Assembly: GCA_964476625.1 (NCBI GenBank)
Contig: CAYZBJ010000007.1
Location: 19,492 to 83,491, forward strand
Length of the DNA: 64,000 bases
Origin: JAMLIN01 sp964476625
GTDB lineage: Bacteria > Pseudomonadota > Gammaproteobacteria > Burkholderiales > Burkholderiaceae_E
Direction: 5' to 3'
Shown here: positions 8,313 through 17,726 of the stretch, piece after piece
Position numbering within the stretch: position 1 is the first letter of the stretch
How the letters are laid out: each line of letters opens with the position of its first letter
Notes under the pieces: model-generated
The model's database searches: none
What the model was told of the DNA's origin: nothing
Seen by the model: the letters and a program-made list of their open reading frames with translations, nothing else
Translations under genes and position numbers: made by a program

Positions 8313-10878
8313 GCGCCGGCGCCCCCACAGGCCTCGACCCGGGCTGGCCCGCGGCGGAGCCGCTGCGCCCCGGGTCGGCCGGTGGCGCCTGGTCTGGGTC
8401 GGGTTCGACCCGCAGCCGCCAGTAGCGTCGGTCGGCCAGGCGCCAGCTGGCGACCGCAGGCATGGCCCCGGGCGCGAAGTCGACGCGGACCGTCGCATGG
8501 GCGTCGCTGCGCAGCAGGTCGATGCCCCGGCGCCGATAACGTTCCACCACCGCCGCATTCGGATGGCGGAAGCGATTGCGGTAGCCGGCCTGCACGATGC
8601 CCAGTCGGGGGGCCACCGCCATCACGAAAGCCGCGCTCGATGACGTGGCGCTGCCATGGTGCGGCACCAGCAGCACGTCCGCTCGCAGGCCGGCGTCGCC
8701 GAATACCCGGACCAGGTCCCGCTCCTCGGCGGCCTCGATGTCGCCGGCGAGCAGCGCGCTCCCGGCCGCCGAGCGGATTCGCAGGACGCAGCTCGAGCCA
8801 TTGCCCCCGTAGGCGCGCCGCGGCCCACCCGCCGTGCGCGAGGCGATCCGGTCGGGCCCCGGGTGGAGGATCTCGAACTCGATGCCGTCCCAGGCCCAGC
8901 GCTGGCCCCGCGCACAGGGCACGAAGCGCGCATCGGCGGCGAGCGGGTGGGAGCGCCGCAGCGACCCGAGGATGCGCTCGACGCCGATCGACTCGAGCAC
9001 CGACGCGGCGCCGCCGGCATGGTCGTCGTCCTCGTGGGAAACGACCAGTCGATCGACCCCGGCAATACCGCGTCGTCGCAACCAGGGCACCACGTGCCGC
9101 AGGCCGGCGTCGCTGCCCGGCCCGTACGAAGGCCCGGTGTCGTAGAGCAGGCGATGACGGTGGGTCTCGACCAGCACCGCGTTGCCCTGTCCGACGTCGA
9201 TCGCGGTCAGCCGCCAGTGGCCGGGCGGCGGGCGCGGATCGGTACCGACCAGCAGCGGCAGCATCAGCACGCAAGCCTGGCGGCGGGCGATCGGCCGGGC
9301 CGGCGCCAGCAGGAAGAAGCCGGCCGCCACGCTGGCGACCAGGGCCAGCGCACCGGGTGCGGCCACCACCGCGATCGCGCCCGCACCCGTCGACAGCAGC
9401 CGCAGCGCCGCGATCAGCCAGCCGACCACCAGGGCGATCGGCCAGAGCAGGAGACCGCCCGCCGCCGGCGACAAGGCGGTGACCCCGGCGCCCGCCAGGG
9501 CCAGGGGGGTCACCACCATCGACACCACCGGGATCGCGAAGGCATTGGCGAGCGGGCCGACCAGGCTCACCGAGGCAAAGAACACCGCTCCCAACGGCAA
9601 CATGGCAACGCTCGCTGCCCACTGGGTCGCTATCGCCTGGCGCCACCAGGCCGGCCGCGCGCCGGCGGCGCCGCCATGGAGCACGATGGCGCCTACGGCG
9701 GCGAACGACAGCCAGAAGCCGGCCGACAGCGGCGCCCAGGGGTCGGAAACGACGACCACGGCCGCGGCCAGCGCGAGCACGTCGCCGATCCGCCCGGCGC
9801 GCCCCGAGGCCGACGCCCAGGCAGCAACCGCCAGCATCCAGCAGGTACGCTGCGCCGGTATGCCCCAGCCGCTGAAGAGGCTGTAGGCGAAGGCCAGCGC
9901 CAGTGCGGGCCACCAGGCGAGCACCGGCGCCGGCCAGCGCTCGAATATCGCGGGCGCGCGCCGGGCGCAGGCGCGCAAGCTTCGCCGGCACGCCCACAGC
10001 GCGATCGCGGCGAGCATCGTGATGTGCAGCCCGGATATCGACATCAGGTGGCCCACACCGGTGCGCTGGTACACCTGCCATAGCCTGGGCGGGATCGCGG
10101 CCTGGTCGCCCACCACCAGGGCCACGAGGGTGCCGGCGGCCTCCGCGTCCCGTCCTTCGAGGGCCGTGGCGAGCCGGCTGCGCGCCCAGTGGCGGGCCCG
10201 CTCGAACGCAATGCCGATGCCGGGCTGATCGCCCGGCAGGCGGGCCGGGAAGCCGGCCTGCCCTTTCTTGCCAGCCCGCACGTAGCCTCGCCCCGCGATG
10301 CCTTCGGCCAGCGCCGCGAGTTCGGCGTCGTAGCCGCCCGGATTCAGGACCGCGAGATTGCGCTTGAGCCGGATCGTCAGGGCCCAGCGACTGCCCGGCT
10401 CCGGCATCGGCGCGGCGACGCCGCCGAACCAGCGCAGGACGACCCTGCGGTCGCTCGGACAGAGGTCGACGAGGCCGGGCGCCGGCTCGACCGGACGACA
10501 GGTCGCGATCCGGAAGCGCAGGCTTGGGCCGAAGCTGCCGGCCACCGGCATCGATTCGACATGGCCGGTCACCGCGAGGTCCACGCCCTCGATCGCCGGG
10601 TCGATGCGCGCATCGAGGGCCAGCGCCGCGCGCCACAGGCAGAACGCGATGCTGAGTGCGGCCACGCCGAACCAGCGGCAGGCCGGCGCACGCAGGGCCA
10701 GTGCTGCACCGCCCAGCGCGGCGAGCAGGACCACCCACCCGGGCGATGGCAGCGCCGGCAGGCGGTGGGCGAGCAAGGCGGCGGGGACTACCGGCCAGAG
10801 CAGGGGCCAGGATGCTCCGCCCGGCCCACCACCGGCGAATGCCGCGACCCGCGCAACGAGGATGGCGACGTGGTGCAT
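8146..10878 (-). CDS. comEC: DNA internalization-related competence protein ComEC/Rec2
   Basis: Inner-membrane channel for uptake of single-stranded DNA in natural transformation, 910 aa as an open frame. Order: N-terminal hydrophobic helices (1-90), OB-fold DUF4131 region (about 95-200), Competence domain with TGVGHLMSISGLH (273-285) and many membrane helices, then a metallo-beta-lactamase-like domain with SHEDDDHAGG near residues 613-622 and a later VPHHGS motif. Recognisable family sequence ends at about residue 820 (YWRLR). The last 90 or so residues are Arg/Pro/Gly-rich, and the final 55 are encoded antisense to bdhA. This tail may be real or may reflect loss of the native stop. TatD and Lol genes lie upstream on the same strand. 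Confidence 0.9.
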   Translation of the reverse strand: MHHVAILVARVAAFAGGGPGGASWPLLWPVVPAALLAHRLPALPSPGWVVLLAALGGAALALRAPACRWFGVAALSIAFCLWRAALALDARIDPAIEGVDLAVTGHVESMPVAGSFGPSLRFRIATCRPVEPAPGLVDLCPSDRRVVLRWFGGVAAPMPEPGSRWALTIRLKRNLAVLNPGGYDAELAALAEGIAGRGYVRAGKKGQAGFPARLPGDQPGIGIAFERARHWARSRLATALEGRDAEAAGTLVALVVGDQAAIPPRLWQVYQRTGVGHLMSISGLHITMLAAIALWACRRSLRACARRAPAIFERWPAPVLAWWPALALAFAYSLFSGWGIPAQRTCWMLAVAAWASASGRAGRIGDVLALAAAVVVVSDPWAPLSAGFWLSFAAVGAIVLHGGAAGARPAWWRQAIATQWAASVAMLPLGAVFFASVSLVGPLANAFAIPVVSMVVTPLALAGAGVTALSPAAGGLLLWPIALVVGWLIAALRLLSTGAGAIAVVAAPGALALVASVAAGFFLLAPARPIARRQACVLMLPLLVGTDPRPPPGHWRLTAIDVGQGNAVLVETHRHRLLYDTGPSYGPGSDAGLRHVVPWLRRRGIAGVDRLVVSHEDDDHAGGAASVLESIGVERILGSLRRSHPLAADARFVPCARGQRWAWDGIEFEILHPGPDRIASRTAGGPRRAYGGNGSSCVLRIRSAAGSALLAGDIEAAEERDLVRVFGDAGLRADVLLVPHHGSATSSSAAFVMAVAPRLGIVQAGYRNRFRHPNAAVVERYRRRGIDLLRSDAHATVRVDFAPGAMPAVASWRLADRRYWRLRVEPDPDQAPPADPGRSGSAAGQPGSRPVGAPAPTGRSSRRRSRRPRREPGPRRGCTGRPPSRRSARWSRTRSRAASRTAGRCGPVRR

Positions 10879-11010
10879 GCCACCAAGCCTAGGAGCGGCC
10901 TCGACATGGCGCCCCTGCCCTGCGTCCGACCCTTGCGACTGACTCTGGCGACCGATCGGGCCGGGCGCGAGGCGGGGCGGGCTACCAGCTCCGGCGCCCG
11001 GGTTGGTTAC

Positions 11011-11820
11011 TCAGGCCGGCTCGGCGGCCGGGCGCAGCCTGGGCATCACCCGTTCGGCGTTCGCATTGGTCGTCGTGGCGATCTCCTCGACCGCCAGCCC
11101 GCGCAGGCGGGCGAGTTCGATCGCGATCCTCGCGACCTCGGCCGGCTGGTTCGGCTCGCCGCGGGCAAGCCAGGGCGGCGGGATGTCGGGAGCATCGGTT
11201 TCGAGCACGATGGCCTCGAGTGGCAGGCCGCTCGCGAGGCGACGGATGTTGCGGGCCCGCTCCCAGGCCATCGCGCCGCCGAAACCGAGCGCGAAGCCGA
11301 ATCCGATGAATCGTTCGGCCTGCTCGCGACTACCGTTGAATGCATGCGCGATTCCGCCCGGCACCCGGACCTCGCGCAGGTACTTCAGCAGGCGGTCCTG
11401 CGAACGCCGGACGTGCAGCAGCACCGGCAACCGGTGCTCGCGGGCGATCTCGAGCTGGGCGCGATAGAAGCGCTCCTGGCGATCGGCGTCGAAACCCGGC
11501 ACGAAAAAATCCAGTCCGATCTCGCCCACCGCCACCAGCTTCGGGTCGTCACGGGCATCGACGAGCGCGGCATCGAGGCGCTCGATGTCGCGATCCTGGC
11601 ACGCATCGATGCGCAATGGATGAATGCCGAGCGCGAAATGAACGCCCTCGAAGCGGGCCGCGAGTTCACGCACCGTGTCGAAATTGGCCGGATCGATCGC
11701 CGGCACCACGATGCGCTCCACCCCCGCGCGGCGCGCCCGCTCGACCACGGCTTCGATGCCGATCACCCCCAGTTCACCGGCGTCGAGATGGCAGTGCGTG
11801 TCGACCAGGCGAACCGGCAT
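11011..11820 (-). CDS. TatD family metal-dependent hydrolase
   Basis: TIM-barrel hydrolase of 269 aa in the amidohydrolase superfamily, with 3'-5' DNA exonuclease activity known for E. coli TatD. Metal-binding motifs are complete: DTHCHLD (7-13), GEIGLD (99-104), His136 in LLHVR, His159 in AHAFNG and ETDAPD (207-212). It starts 6 bp after the stop of lolD, indicating one transcript with lolCD. Proximity to comEC, 132 bp downstream on the same strand, is suggestive of a DNA-processing role, but TatD proteins occur next to many genes. Confidence 0.92.
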   Translation of the reverse strand: MPVRLVDTHCHLDAGELGVIGIEAVVERARRAGVERIVVPAIDPANFDTVRELAARFEGVHFALGIHPLRIDACQDRDIERLDAALVDARDDPKLVAVGEIGLDFFVPGFDADRQERFYRAQLEIAREHRLPVLLHVRRSQDRLLKYLREVRVPGGIAHAFNGSREQAERFIGFGFALGFGGAMAWERARNIRRLASGLPLEAIVLETDAPDIPPPWLARGEPNQPAEVARIAIELARLRGLAVEEIATTTNANAERVMPRLRPAAEPA

Positions 11821-11826
11821 CGCCGC

Positions 11827-12528
11827 CTACCCTGTCGCGATCCGGCCGTCGCGCAAGGCGAGCAGGCGGTCGGCGCGGCCGGCGAGCTCGAGGTCGTGGG
11901 TGGCGATCACGAAGGCGGTGCCGATGCGCTGCGACAGGGAACGCATCAGCGCGAAGACCTGGGCCGCGGTATGCCGATCGAGGTTGCCGGTCGGCTCGTC
12001 GGCGAGTACGCAGCGCGGCGTGGTCACGAGTGCGCGGGCAAGCGCCACGCGTTGCCGCTCCCCGCCCGAGAGCTGCGCGGGCAGGTGGCCGACCCTTGCG
12101 GCCAGCCCCACCGCTTCGAGCATTCCGGCCGCCTGCTCCTCGCAGGTCCGCACCGGCAGGCGGCGGATGCGCAAGGGCATCGCGACGTTCTCGAGCGCGG
12201 TGAATTCGGGCAGCAGGTGGTGGAACTGGTAGACGAAACCGAGCAGGCGGTTGCGGGCATCGCCCCTGGCGGATTCCCCGAGGGTGTCGAGTCGCTGGCC
12301 CAGCAGGCTCACCACGCCCGCGCTTGGTTCATCGAGCCCGCCCAGCAGGTGCAGCAGGGTGCTCTTGCCCGAGCCCGAGGAACCCACGATCGCGACGATC
12401 TCGCCGGCGGCCACCTCGAGGTCGACGCCGTCGAGCACCGTGAGCGCCGAATTGCCGTCGCCGAACACCCGGCGCAGGCCGGTACAGGCCAGCACCGGGT
12501 CGCTGGCCGCCACGGTGGCCTCACTCAT
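11827..12528 (-). CDS. lolD: lipoprotein-releasing ABC transporter ATP-binding protein
   Basis: Cytoplasmic ATPase (233 aa) of the LolCDE machine that extracts mature lipoproteins from the inner membrane and hands them to LolA. Walker A GSSGSGKST is at 49-57, the ABC signature LSGGERQ at 153-159 and Walker B CVLADEP at 173-179, with the switch histidine in ATHD. YQFHHLLPEFTALENV is characteristic of LolD. The coding sequence starts inside the 3' end of the permease gene (8 bp overlap), and tatD follows after 6 bp. Confidence 0.95.
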   Translation of the reverse strand: MSEATVAASDPVLACTGLRRVFGDGNSALTVLDGVDLEVAAGEIVAIVGSSGSGKSTLLHLLGGLDEPSAGVVSLLGQRLDTLGESARGDARNRLLGFVYQFHHLLPEFTALENVAMPLRIRRLPVRTCEEQAAGMLEAVGLAARVGHLPAQLSGGERQRVALARALVTTPRCVLADEPTGNLDRHTAAQVFALMRSLSQRIGTAFVIATHDLELAGRADRLLALRDGRIATG

Positions 12529-13777
12529 AGCGAAGCGCCTCGGCGGGCCGCACCCGGGAGGCCCGCCAGCTCGGATAGATGGTGGCGGCGAAGGCCATCA
12601 GGCAGGCAGCCACGCCGATCACGACGACATCGCTCGCGTGCAGGTCGCTCGGCAGGTAGTTGATGAAGTAGATGCCCTTGGGCAGGACTTCGAAGCCGAG
12701 CGCCCGTTCGATCGCGCTCATGAGCGGGCCGATGTTCAGGGCGGCCACGACGCCGAGCGCGACCCCGGCCAGGGTACCGAGCACGCCGACCGAAGCGCCC
12801 TGTGTGATGAAGATGCGCATGATGCTCCCCGGGCTCGCCCCCAGGGTGCGCAGGATCGCGATGTCGGAGAGCTTGTCGGTGACCGTCATCACCAGCATCG
12901 ACACGAGGTTGAACGCCGCCACCGCGACGATCAGCATCAGGATCACAAACATCATCCGCTTCTCGATCTGGGTCGCGGCGAACCAGTTCCGGTTCTCCTG
13001 GGCCCAGTCACGGACGTAGAGCCCCGGGGGAAGGTCGCGCGCGAGGCTGTCGGCGATCGTCGGCGCCGCCATCATGTCGGTGGTCCGCAGCCGGACACCG
13101 CTCACGCCGTCGATGCGAAAGAGCTTCGCCGCATCGGATATGTCGACCAGCACGAGGTTGCTGTCGTACTCGTAGTGGCCCGAGGCGAAGATCCCGCTGA
13201 CGGTGAACTGGCGCAGGCGCGGGATGATGCCGGCCGGTGTCGGGCTGCCCTGGGGAGCGATCAGGGTGAGCTTGTCGCCGACATCGAGCAGCCACTGGTT
13301 GGCGAGCTCCTTGCCGATGATGATCCGGAATTCCCCCGGGGCGAGCGAATCGAGCCGACCGACCGCGAGCTGGCGGGCATAGTCGGCCACCCCCGGCTCG
13401 GTGGCCGGATCGATGCCGCGCACCAGGATGCCGCGCACGCTCGCATCGCGGGTCAGCATCGCCTGCCCGGCGACGAAGGGCGCGCCGGCGACGATGTCGG
13501 GTCGCTGCGTGGCCTGCCCGACCAGGGATTCCCAGTCGTGGATCGGCGCGCTGCCGGCGAGCACTTCGATATGCGAGAGCACCGACAGCATCCGGTCGCG
13601 CACTTCCTTCTGGAAGCCGTTCATCACCGACAGCACGATGATCAGGGCCGCAACGCCAAGCGCGATGCCGGCCACCGAGAGCCCCGAGATGAACGAGATG
13701 AAACCGTTGCGACGACCGGTGCGCCGACCCGCCCGCGTATAGCGCAGTCCGATGAAGTATTCGTATGGGAGTTTCAT
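12521..13777 (-). CDS. lolC: lipoprotein-releasing ABC transporter permease LolC/LolE
   Basis: Inner-membrane permease of 418 aa with the LolC/E pattern: an N-terminal segment YEYFIGLRYTR, a first membrane helix after FISFISGLS, a large periplasmic domain (about 50-270) and three C-terminal helices, ending in the FtsX-like tail ASRVRPAEALRYE. Only one permease gene is present, so it probably works as a homodimer with LolD, as in organisms with a single LolF-like subunit, unless a second copy lies elsewhere. ATG 13777 gives the standard N-terminus; longer in-frame starts up to 14149 would run into the divergent gene that begins only 33 bp away. Confidence 0.93.
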   Translation of the reverse strand: MKLPYEYFIGLRYTRAGRRTGRRNGFISFISGLSVAGIALGVAALIIVLSVMNGFQKEVRDRMLSVLSHIEVLAGSAPIHDWESLVGQATQRPDIVAGAPFVAGQAMLTRDASVRGILVRGIDPATEPGVADYARQLAVGRLDSLAPGEFRIIIGKELANQWLLDVGDKLTLIAPQGSPTPAGIIPRLRQFTVSGIFASGHYEYDSNLVLVDISDAAKLFRIDGVSGVRLRTTDMMAAPTIADSLARDLPPGLYVRDWAQENRNWFAATQIEKRMMFVILMLIVAVAAFNLVSMLVMTVTDKLSDIAILRTLGASPGSIMRIFITQGASVGVLGTLAGVALGVVAALNIGPLMSAIERALGFEVLPKGIYFINYLPSDLHASDVVVIGVAACLMAFAATIYPSWRASRVRPAEALRYE

Positions 13778-13810
13778 GAGTGCGCCGGCAGTTTGCCATA
13801 GAATCGTCTG

Positions 13811-14863
13811 GTGACTGCCTGCATTCTGTGCCCGGGCGCCCTCGCCGATCCCGATGCGCACGGTCCCGCGCAAGACCCTTCGGACTGGCCGGCCGTGGCG
13901 GCGACGACCATACGAGGCATGCGACTGCGCCGCGGCCGGATCCGGCGCCATGACATCGCCGACGCGTCGCTCCCGGACTGGCCCCACGATCACTGGCTGC
14001 GCCAGCGCTTCGGACTTGCCGACGATGCCCATCCCGACGCCTCCGATGCGCTCGCCCTGCTGGCCGGCGCCCGACCCCAAGGCGCCCTCGTGGCCCGCCC
14101 GGTCCATCTGCATGTCGGGCTCGACCACCTCATGCTGCTGCCGCCCCATGCGGTCTGCCTGTCATCGGCGGCCGCCGCCGAACTGCGCGACGCCGCCAAC
14201 GGCCATTTCGGGGACGACGGCCCCCAGTTCGAGGTTCTCGCTCCGGGCTGCTGGCTGCTGGTACCGCCCCGGCCGCTGAGGTTGCAGACTCGCCCGGCCA
14301 GCATGGCGGTCGGCCGCGACATCCGGGACCATCTCCCCGAGGGTCCGGACGCACGCCAGCTCGCCGCCTGGGTCAATGAGGTCCAGATGCTCTGGCACGG
14401 CCATCCGGTCAACGAGACACGCGAATCCGCCGGCCACCTGCCGGTCAACTGGCTCTGGGTCGAAGGCCCCCTGCCAGCGCCGGGCCCATGCGACTTCGCT
14501 TCCGTGCATTCCGACCTCCCCAGCCTGCGCGCCCTCGCCGCGGCGGCCGGTGTCGCGGAGGTCGCGCCAGCGCCACGGGCGGCCGCCGAGCTGGGCGAGC
14601 TGTTCGATGCGAAGCCTCGCCTGGTCGAGCTCTCCTGCTGGCGGCGGCCCGTCCTCGAAGGCGATGCCGCCGGCTGGCGCGATGCGTGGTCGGCGTTCGC
14701 GGAACTCGTTGCGCCGGCATTGCGCGGCGCGCCGCGCAATGCCCGGCTCGAATTCATCCTGACCGGCGAGCATTCGTCGATCACCCTCGACTGGTCCGCG
14801 CGAGACCGCTGGAAATGGTGGCGCGCCGCCGACCAGGGGCCACGCGGCGCGGCGGGCCGATGA
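13811..14863 (+). CDS. conserved hypothetical protein, COG4255-like
   Basis: Protein of 350 aa resembling a conserved betaproteobacterial family encoded directly before recJ and sometimes labelled as phosphoglycerate-mutase-like or regulatory. The recognisable core is NEVQMLWHGHPVNETRE (189-205) followed by GHLPVNWLW. No signal peptide or membrane segment is visible, so it is probably cytoplasmic. The start is a GTG at 13811; a TAGAAT hexamer at 13799-13804 would place transcription initiation at the GTG itself, so translation may be leaderless. The stop overlaps the recJ start (ATGA), indicating co-translation. Function is unknown; true mutase activity looks unlikely because no alkaline-phosphatase-superfamily metal motifs are visible. 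Confidence 0.78.
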   Translation: MTACILCPGALADPDAHGPAQDPSDWPAVAATTIRGMRLRRGRIRRHDIADASLPDWPHDHWLRQRFGLADDAHPDASDALALLAGARPQGALVARPVHLHVGLDHLMLLPPHAVCLSSAAAAELRDAANGHFGDDGPQFEVLAPGCWLLVPPRPLRLQTRPASMAVGRDIRDHLPEGPDARQLAAWVNEVQMLWHGHPVNETRESAGHLPVNWLWVEGPLPAPGPCDFASVHSDLPSLRALAAAAGVAEVAPAPRAAAELGELFDAKPRLVELSCWRRPVLEGDAAGWRDAWSAFAELVAPALRGAPRNARLEFILTGEHSSITLDWSARDRWKWWRAADQGPRGAAGR

Positions 14864-16587
14864 GTCGCTCGCGCCAGTTGCAGCAACGACAGGTCGACCA
14901 GCGCATCGCCGACATGCTGGCTCGCCAGGGCGCCCACCCGGTGCTCTGCCGCGTCCTCGCGAGCCGGGGAGCGCGCGACGCCAGCGAACTCGACAACGGG
15001 CTCGCCGGAATCACCAAACCCGAAGCCCTCGCCGATGGCGCGCGCGCCGCCGCGCTGCTGGCAGGCGCAATCTCCGCCGGTGAGCGCATCTGCGTGGTTG
15101 CCGACTACGACTGCGATGGCGCGACCGCCTGTGCCGTGGCAGTACGCGGCCTGCGTCGCTTCGGCGCGATCGTCGACTACCTGGTGCCCAATCGTTTCAT
15201 CCATGGCTATGGCCTCGGCCCGGCGGTGGTCGAGCTGGCGAGTTGCCACCCCCGGCTGGGTCGCCCGGACTGGTTGCTCACGGTCGACAACGGCATCGCC
15301 AGTATCGAGGGCGTCGCCGCCGCGCATCGCGCCGGCATGAAGGTGATCATCACCGACCACCATTTGCCGGGCGCCGCCCTGCCCGCGGCCGAGGCGATCG
15401 TCAACCCGAACCGCCACGACTGCGACTTCCCGAGCAAGCACCTCGCCGGAGTCGGCGTCGTCTTCTACCTGCTGGGCCTGTTGCGCTCGCGGATGGGGCA
15501 GGCTCCCGGGCAAACGCCGGTCGAACTCGTCGACCTGCTCGACCTCGTCGCGGTGGGCACCATCGCCGACGTGGTCCGGCTCGATGCCAACAACCGCCGT
15601 CTCGTCGCCGCCGGCCTGCGCCGGATCCGGGCCGGCCGCGCCTCGCCCGGCCTGCTCGCCCTGCTGCGGGTCGCGGGGATCGAACCCGGGCGAGCCACCG
15701 TGCGCGACATCGGCTTCGGGATCGGGCCACGCATCAACGCGGCCGGCCGGCTCGCGGAGATCGACACCGGCATCGAATGCCTGCTCGCCGACGACCCGGG
15801 GCGCGCCGCGCAGCTCGCCGACGAACTCGACGCCATCAATCGCGATCGACGTCGCATCGAGCAGGAGATGCGCGCGCAGGCGCTCACCGAGCTCAGCCTG
15901 CCGGATACGAGCGCGCCGGCGCTGGTGGTCTGTCGCGAGGACTGGCACGAAGGCGTGATCGGGCTGGTGGCGGGCCGGCTCAAGGACCGCTACTGGCGGC
16001 CGACGATCGCCCTCGCGCCCGCCCGCGGCGAAGCCGGCATGCTGCGCGGCTCCGGCCGCTCGATCCCCGGGCTGCACCTGCGCGACGCCCTCGAAACGAT
16101 CGCCAATCGCCATCCGGGCCTGATCGACCGCTATGGCGGCCACGCCATGGCCGCCGGGCTGAGCCTCGCGGCCGCGAACCTGCCCGAATTCACCGCCGCC
16201 CTGCGCGAGGCGGTCACCGAACTGGTCGACGACCATGCCTTCGACGAAGTGCTGCTCCACGATGGGCCGCTCGAGCCCGCCGAGATCGATTTCGGCCTGC
16301 TCGACGCCATCGACGCGAGCATCTGGGGCCAGGGCTTCCCGGCGCCGGTGTTCGTCAACCGGTTTCGCGTCGACCGCCAGCGCATCGTGGGCGATGCCCA
16401 CCTCAAGCTGTCGCTGCGGCTGGGCGAACGCAGTTTCGATGCGATCGCCTTCGGCCGCACCGATTCCCTGGGTGAGCAGGCCCGGATCGCCTATCGGCTC
16501 GAGCGCAACGACTGGCAGGGACGCGAGGCCCTCCAGCTCGTCGTCGAGGACATCGAGGGCGTCGACAGAGGGAACGCTCCGATATAA
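14860..16587 (+). CDS. recJ: single-stranded-DNA-specific exonuclease RecJ
   Basis: Cytoplasmic 5'-3' single-strand exonuclease used in recombinational and mismatch repair, 575 aa. The DHH phosphoesterase motifs are intact: VADYDCDGATA (80-90), TVDNGIAS (141-148), TDHHLP (165-170) and GVGVVFYLL. The DHHA1 part includes a GSGRS segment (GMLRGSGRSIPGLHL) and RYGGHAMAAG, and the C-terminal OB-like region is present. ATG 14860 overlaps the previous stop; the longer in-frame frame from 14488 is not used because it lies inside the upstream gene. The stop TAA is embedded in the TATAAT of the prfB promoter. Confidence 0.95.
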   Translation: MSRSRQLQQRQVDQRIADMLARQGAHPVLCRVLASRGARDASELDNGLAGITKPEALADGARAAALLAGAISAGERICVVADYDCDGATACAVAVRGLRRFGAIVDYLVPNRFIHGYGLGPAVVELASCHPRLGRPDWLLTVDNGIASIEGVAAAHRAGMKVIITDHHLPGAALPAAEAIVNPNRHDCDFPSKHLAGVGVVFYLLGLLRSRMGQAPGQTPVELVDLLDLVAVGTIADVVRLDANNRRLVAAGLRRIRAGRASPGLLALLRVAGIEPGRATVRDIGFGIGPRINAAGRLAEIDTGIECLLADDPGRAAQLADELDAINRDRRRIEQEMRAQALTELSLPDTSAPALVVCREDWHEGVIGLVAGRLKDRYWRPTIALAPARGEAGMLRGSGRSIPGLHLRDALETIANRHPGLIDRYGGHAMAAGLSLAAANLPEFTAALREAVTELVDDHAFDEVLLHDGPLEPAEIDFGLLDAIDASIWGQGFPAPVFVNRFRVDRQRIVGDAHLKLSLRLGERSFDAIAFGRTDSLGEQARIAYRLERNDWQGREALQLVVEDIEGVDRGNAPI

Positions 16588-16588
16588 T
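16583..16588 (+). promoter_or_regulatory. -10 element of the prfB promoter
   Basis: A perfect TATAAT lies 29 bp before the prfB start codon and contains the TAA stop of recJ. A weak -35-like TCGACA sits at 16562-16567 with 15-bp spacing. A consensus -10 in such GC-rich DNA suggests that prfB-lysS has its own promoter in addition to read-through from recJ. Confidence 0.55.
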
Positions 16589-16617
16589 TGCCGGTTTCCC
16601 GATCGAGCACGACCGCC

Positions 16618-17722
16618 ATGGAAGCCGAGCGCCTGAACCAGATCGAATCCCGCATCGACGACCTGCGCGCCCGGGTCGGCGAGCTTCGGAGGTATCTTTG
16701 ACTACGATCTGAAAAAGGATCGCCTCGAAGAAGTCAATCGCCTGCTCGAAGACCCGGCGATCTGGAACGATGCCCAGAACGCCCAGGCACTGGGCCGGGA
16801 AAAGAAATCCCTCGACGACGTGGTCCTCGTCATCGACGAGGTCGCTTCGGGCCTGGCCGATGCCGCCGAACTGTTCGCGATCGCCCGCGACGAAACCGAC
16901 GACGATACCCTCCTCGCCGTCGATCGTGATGCCGCCGCCATCGAGGGCATCGTCGAATCGCTCGAGTTCCGCCGGATGTTCTCGAACCCGGCCGACCCCG
17001 GACCCTGCTTCCTCGAGATCCAGTCGGGCGCCGGCGGCACCGAAGCGCAGGACTGGGCGCAGATGCTGCTTCGCCAGTACCTGCGCTACTGCGAGCGCAA
17101 GAATTTCGCCACCGAAGTGCTCGAGGAGTCCGAAGGCGAGGTCGCGGGCATCAAGGGCGCGACGATCCGCGTCACGGGCGACTACGCCTATGGCCACCTG
17201 CGTACCGAAACCGGCATCCACCGGCTGGTCCGGAAATCCCCCTTCGATTCGAGCGGCGGTCGCCATACGTCCTTCGCCTCGGTCTTCGTCTATCCGGAAG
17301 TCGACGACTCGATCGAGGTCGACATCAATCCGGCCGACCTGCGCATCGACGTCTACCGGGCCTCGGGCGCCGGTGGCCAGCACGTGAACCGGACCGAGTC
17401 GGCGGTCCGCATCACCCACCTGCCCAGCGGCACCGTGGTGCAGTGCCAGAACGATCGATCGCAGCATCGCAACAAGGACGAAGCCATGAAGATGCTGAGG
17501 GCCCGGCTCTACGAGCTCGAACTGCGCAAGCAGCGGGCCGAGCAGGACAAGGTGGAGGCCGGCAAGACCGACATCGGCTGGGGCCACCAGATCCGTTCCT
17601 ACGTGCTCGACAATTCGCGCATCAAGGACCTGCGGACCAACGTCGAGATCAGCAACACCAAGGCGGTCCTCGACGGCGATCTCGATCCCTTCATCGCCGC
17701 CAGCCTGAAAGCGGGAGTCTGA
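16618..17722 (+). CDS. prfB: peptide chain release factor 2 (programmed +1 frameshift)
   Basis: RF2 recognises UGA and UAA stop codons and triggers peptide release on the ribosome. Translation begins at ATG 16618, runs 27 codons to CTT at 16696-16698, meets an in-frame TGA (16699-16701) and shifts +1 to continue at GAC 16700, giving 367 aa, close to the 365 aa of E. coli RF2. The catalytic motif is in GAGGQHVNRTESAVR. The slippery site is conserved (see separate entry), so RF2 autoregulates its own synthesis. lysS follows after 4 bp, a conserved pairing. Confidence 0.96.
16684..16702 (+). promoter_or_regulatory. RF2 programmed frameshift site
   Basis: Codons CTT-CGG-AGG-TAT-CTT-TGA-C reproduce the classical RF2 recoding signal: a Shine-Dalgarno-like GGAGGT just upstream, the slippery CTT, and TGA followed by C. 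Low RF2 lets the ribosome pause at TGA and slip +1 to GAC. The apparent early stop is therefore regulatory and not a mutation. Confidence 0.95.
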
Positions 17723-17726
17723 GCCA

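Noticed and set aside
16618..16701. prfB truncated by an early stop
   Set aside because: The TGA is the programmed frameshift stop and the +1 frame continues with RF2 sequence.
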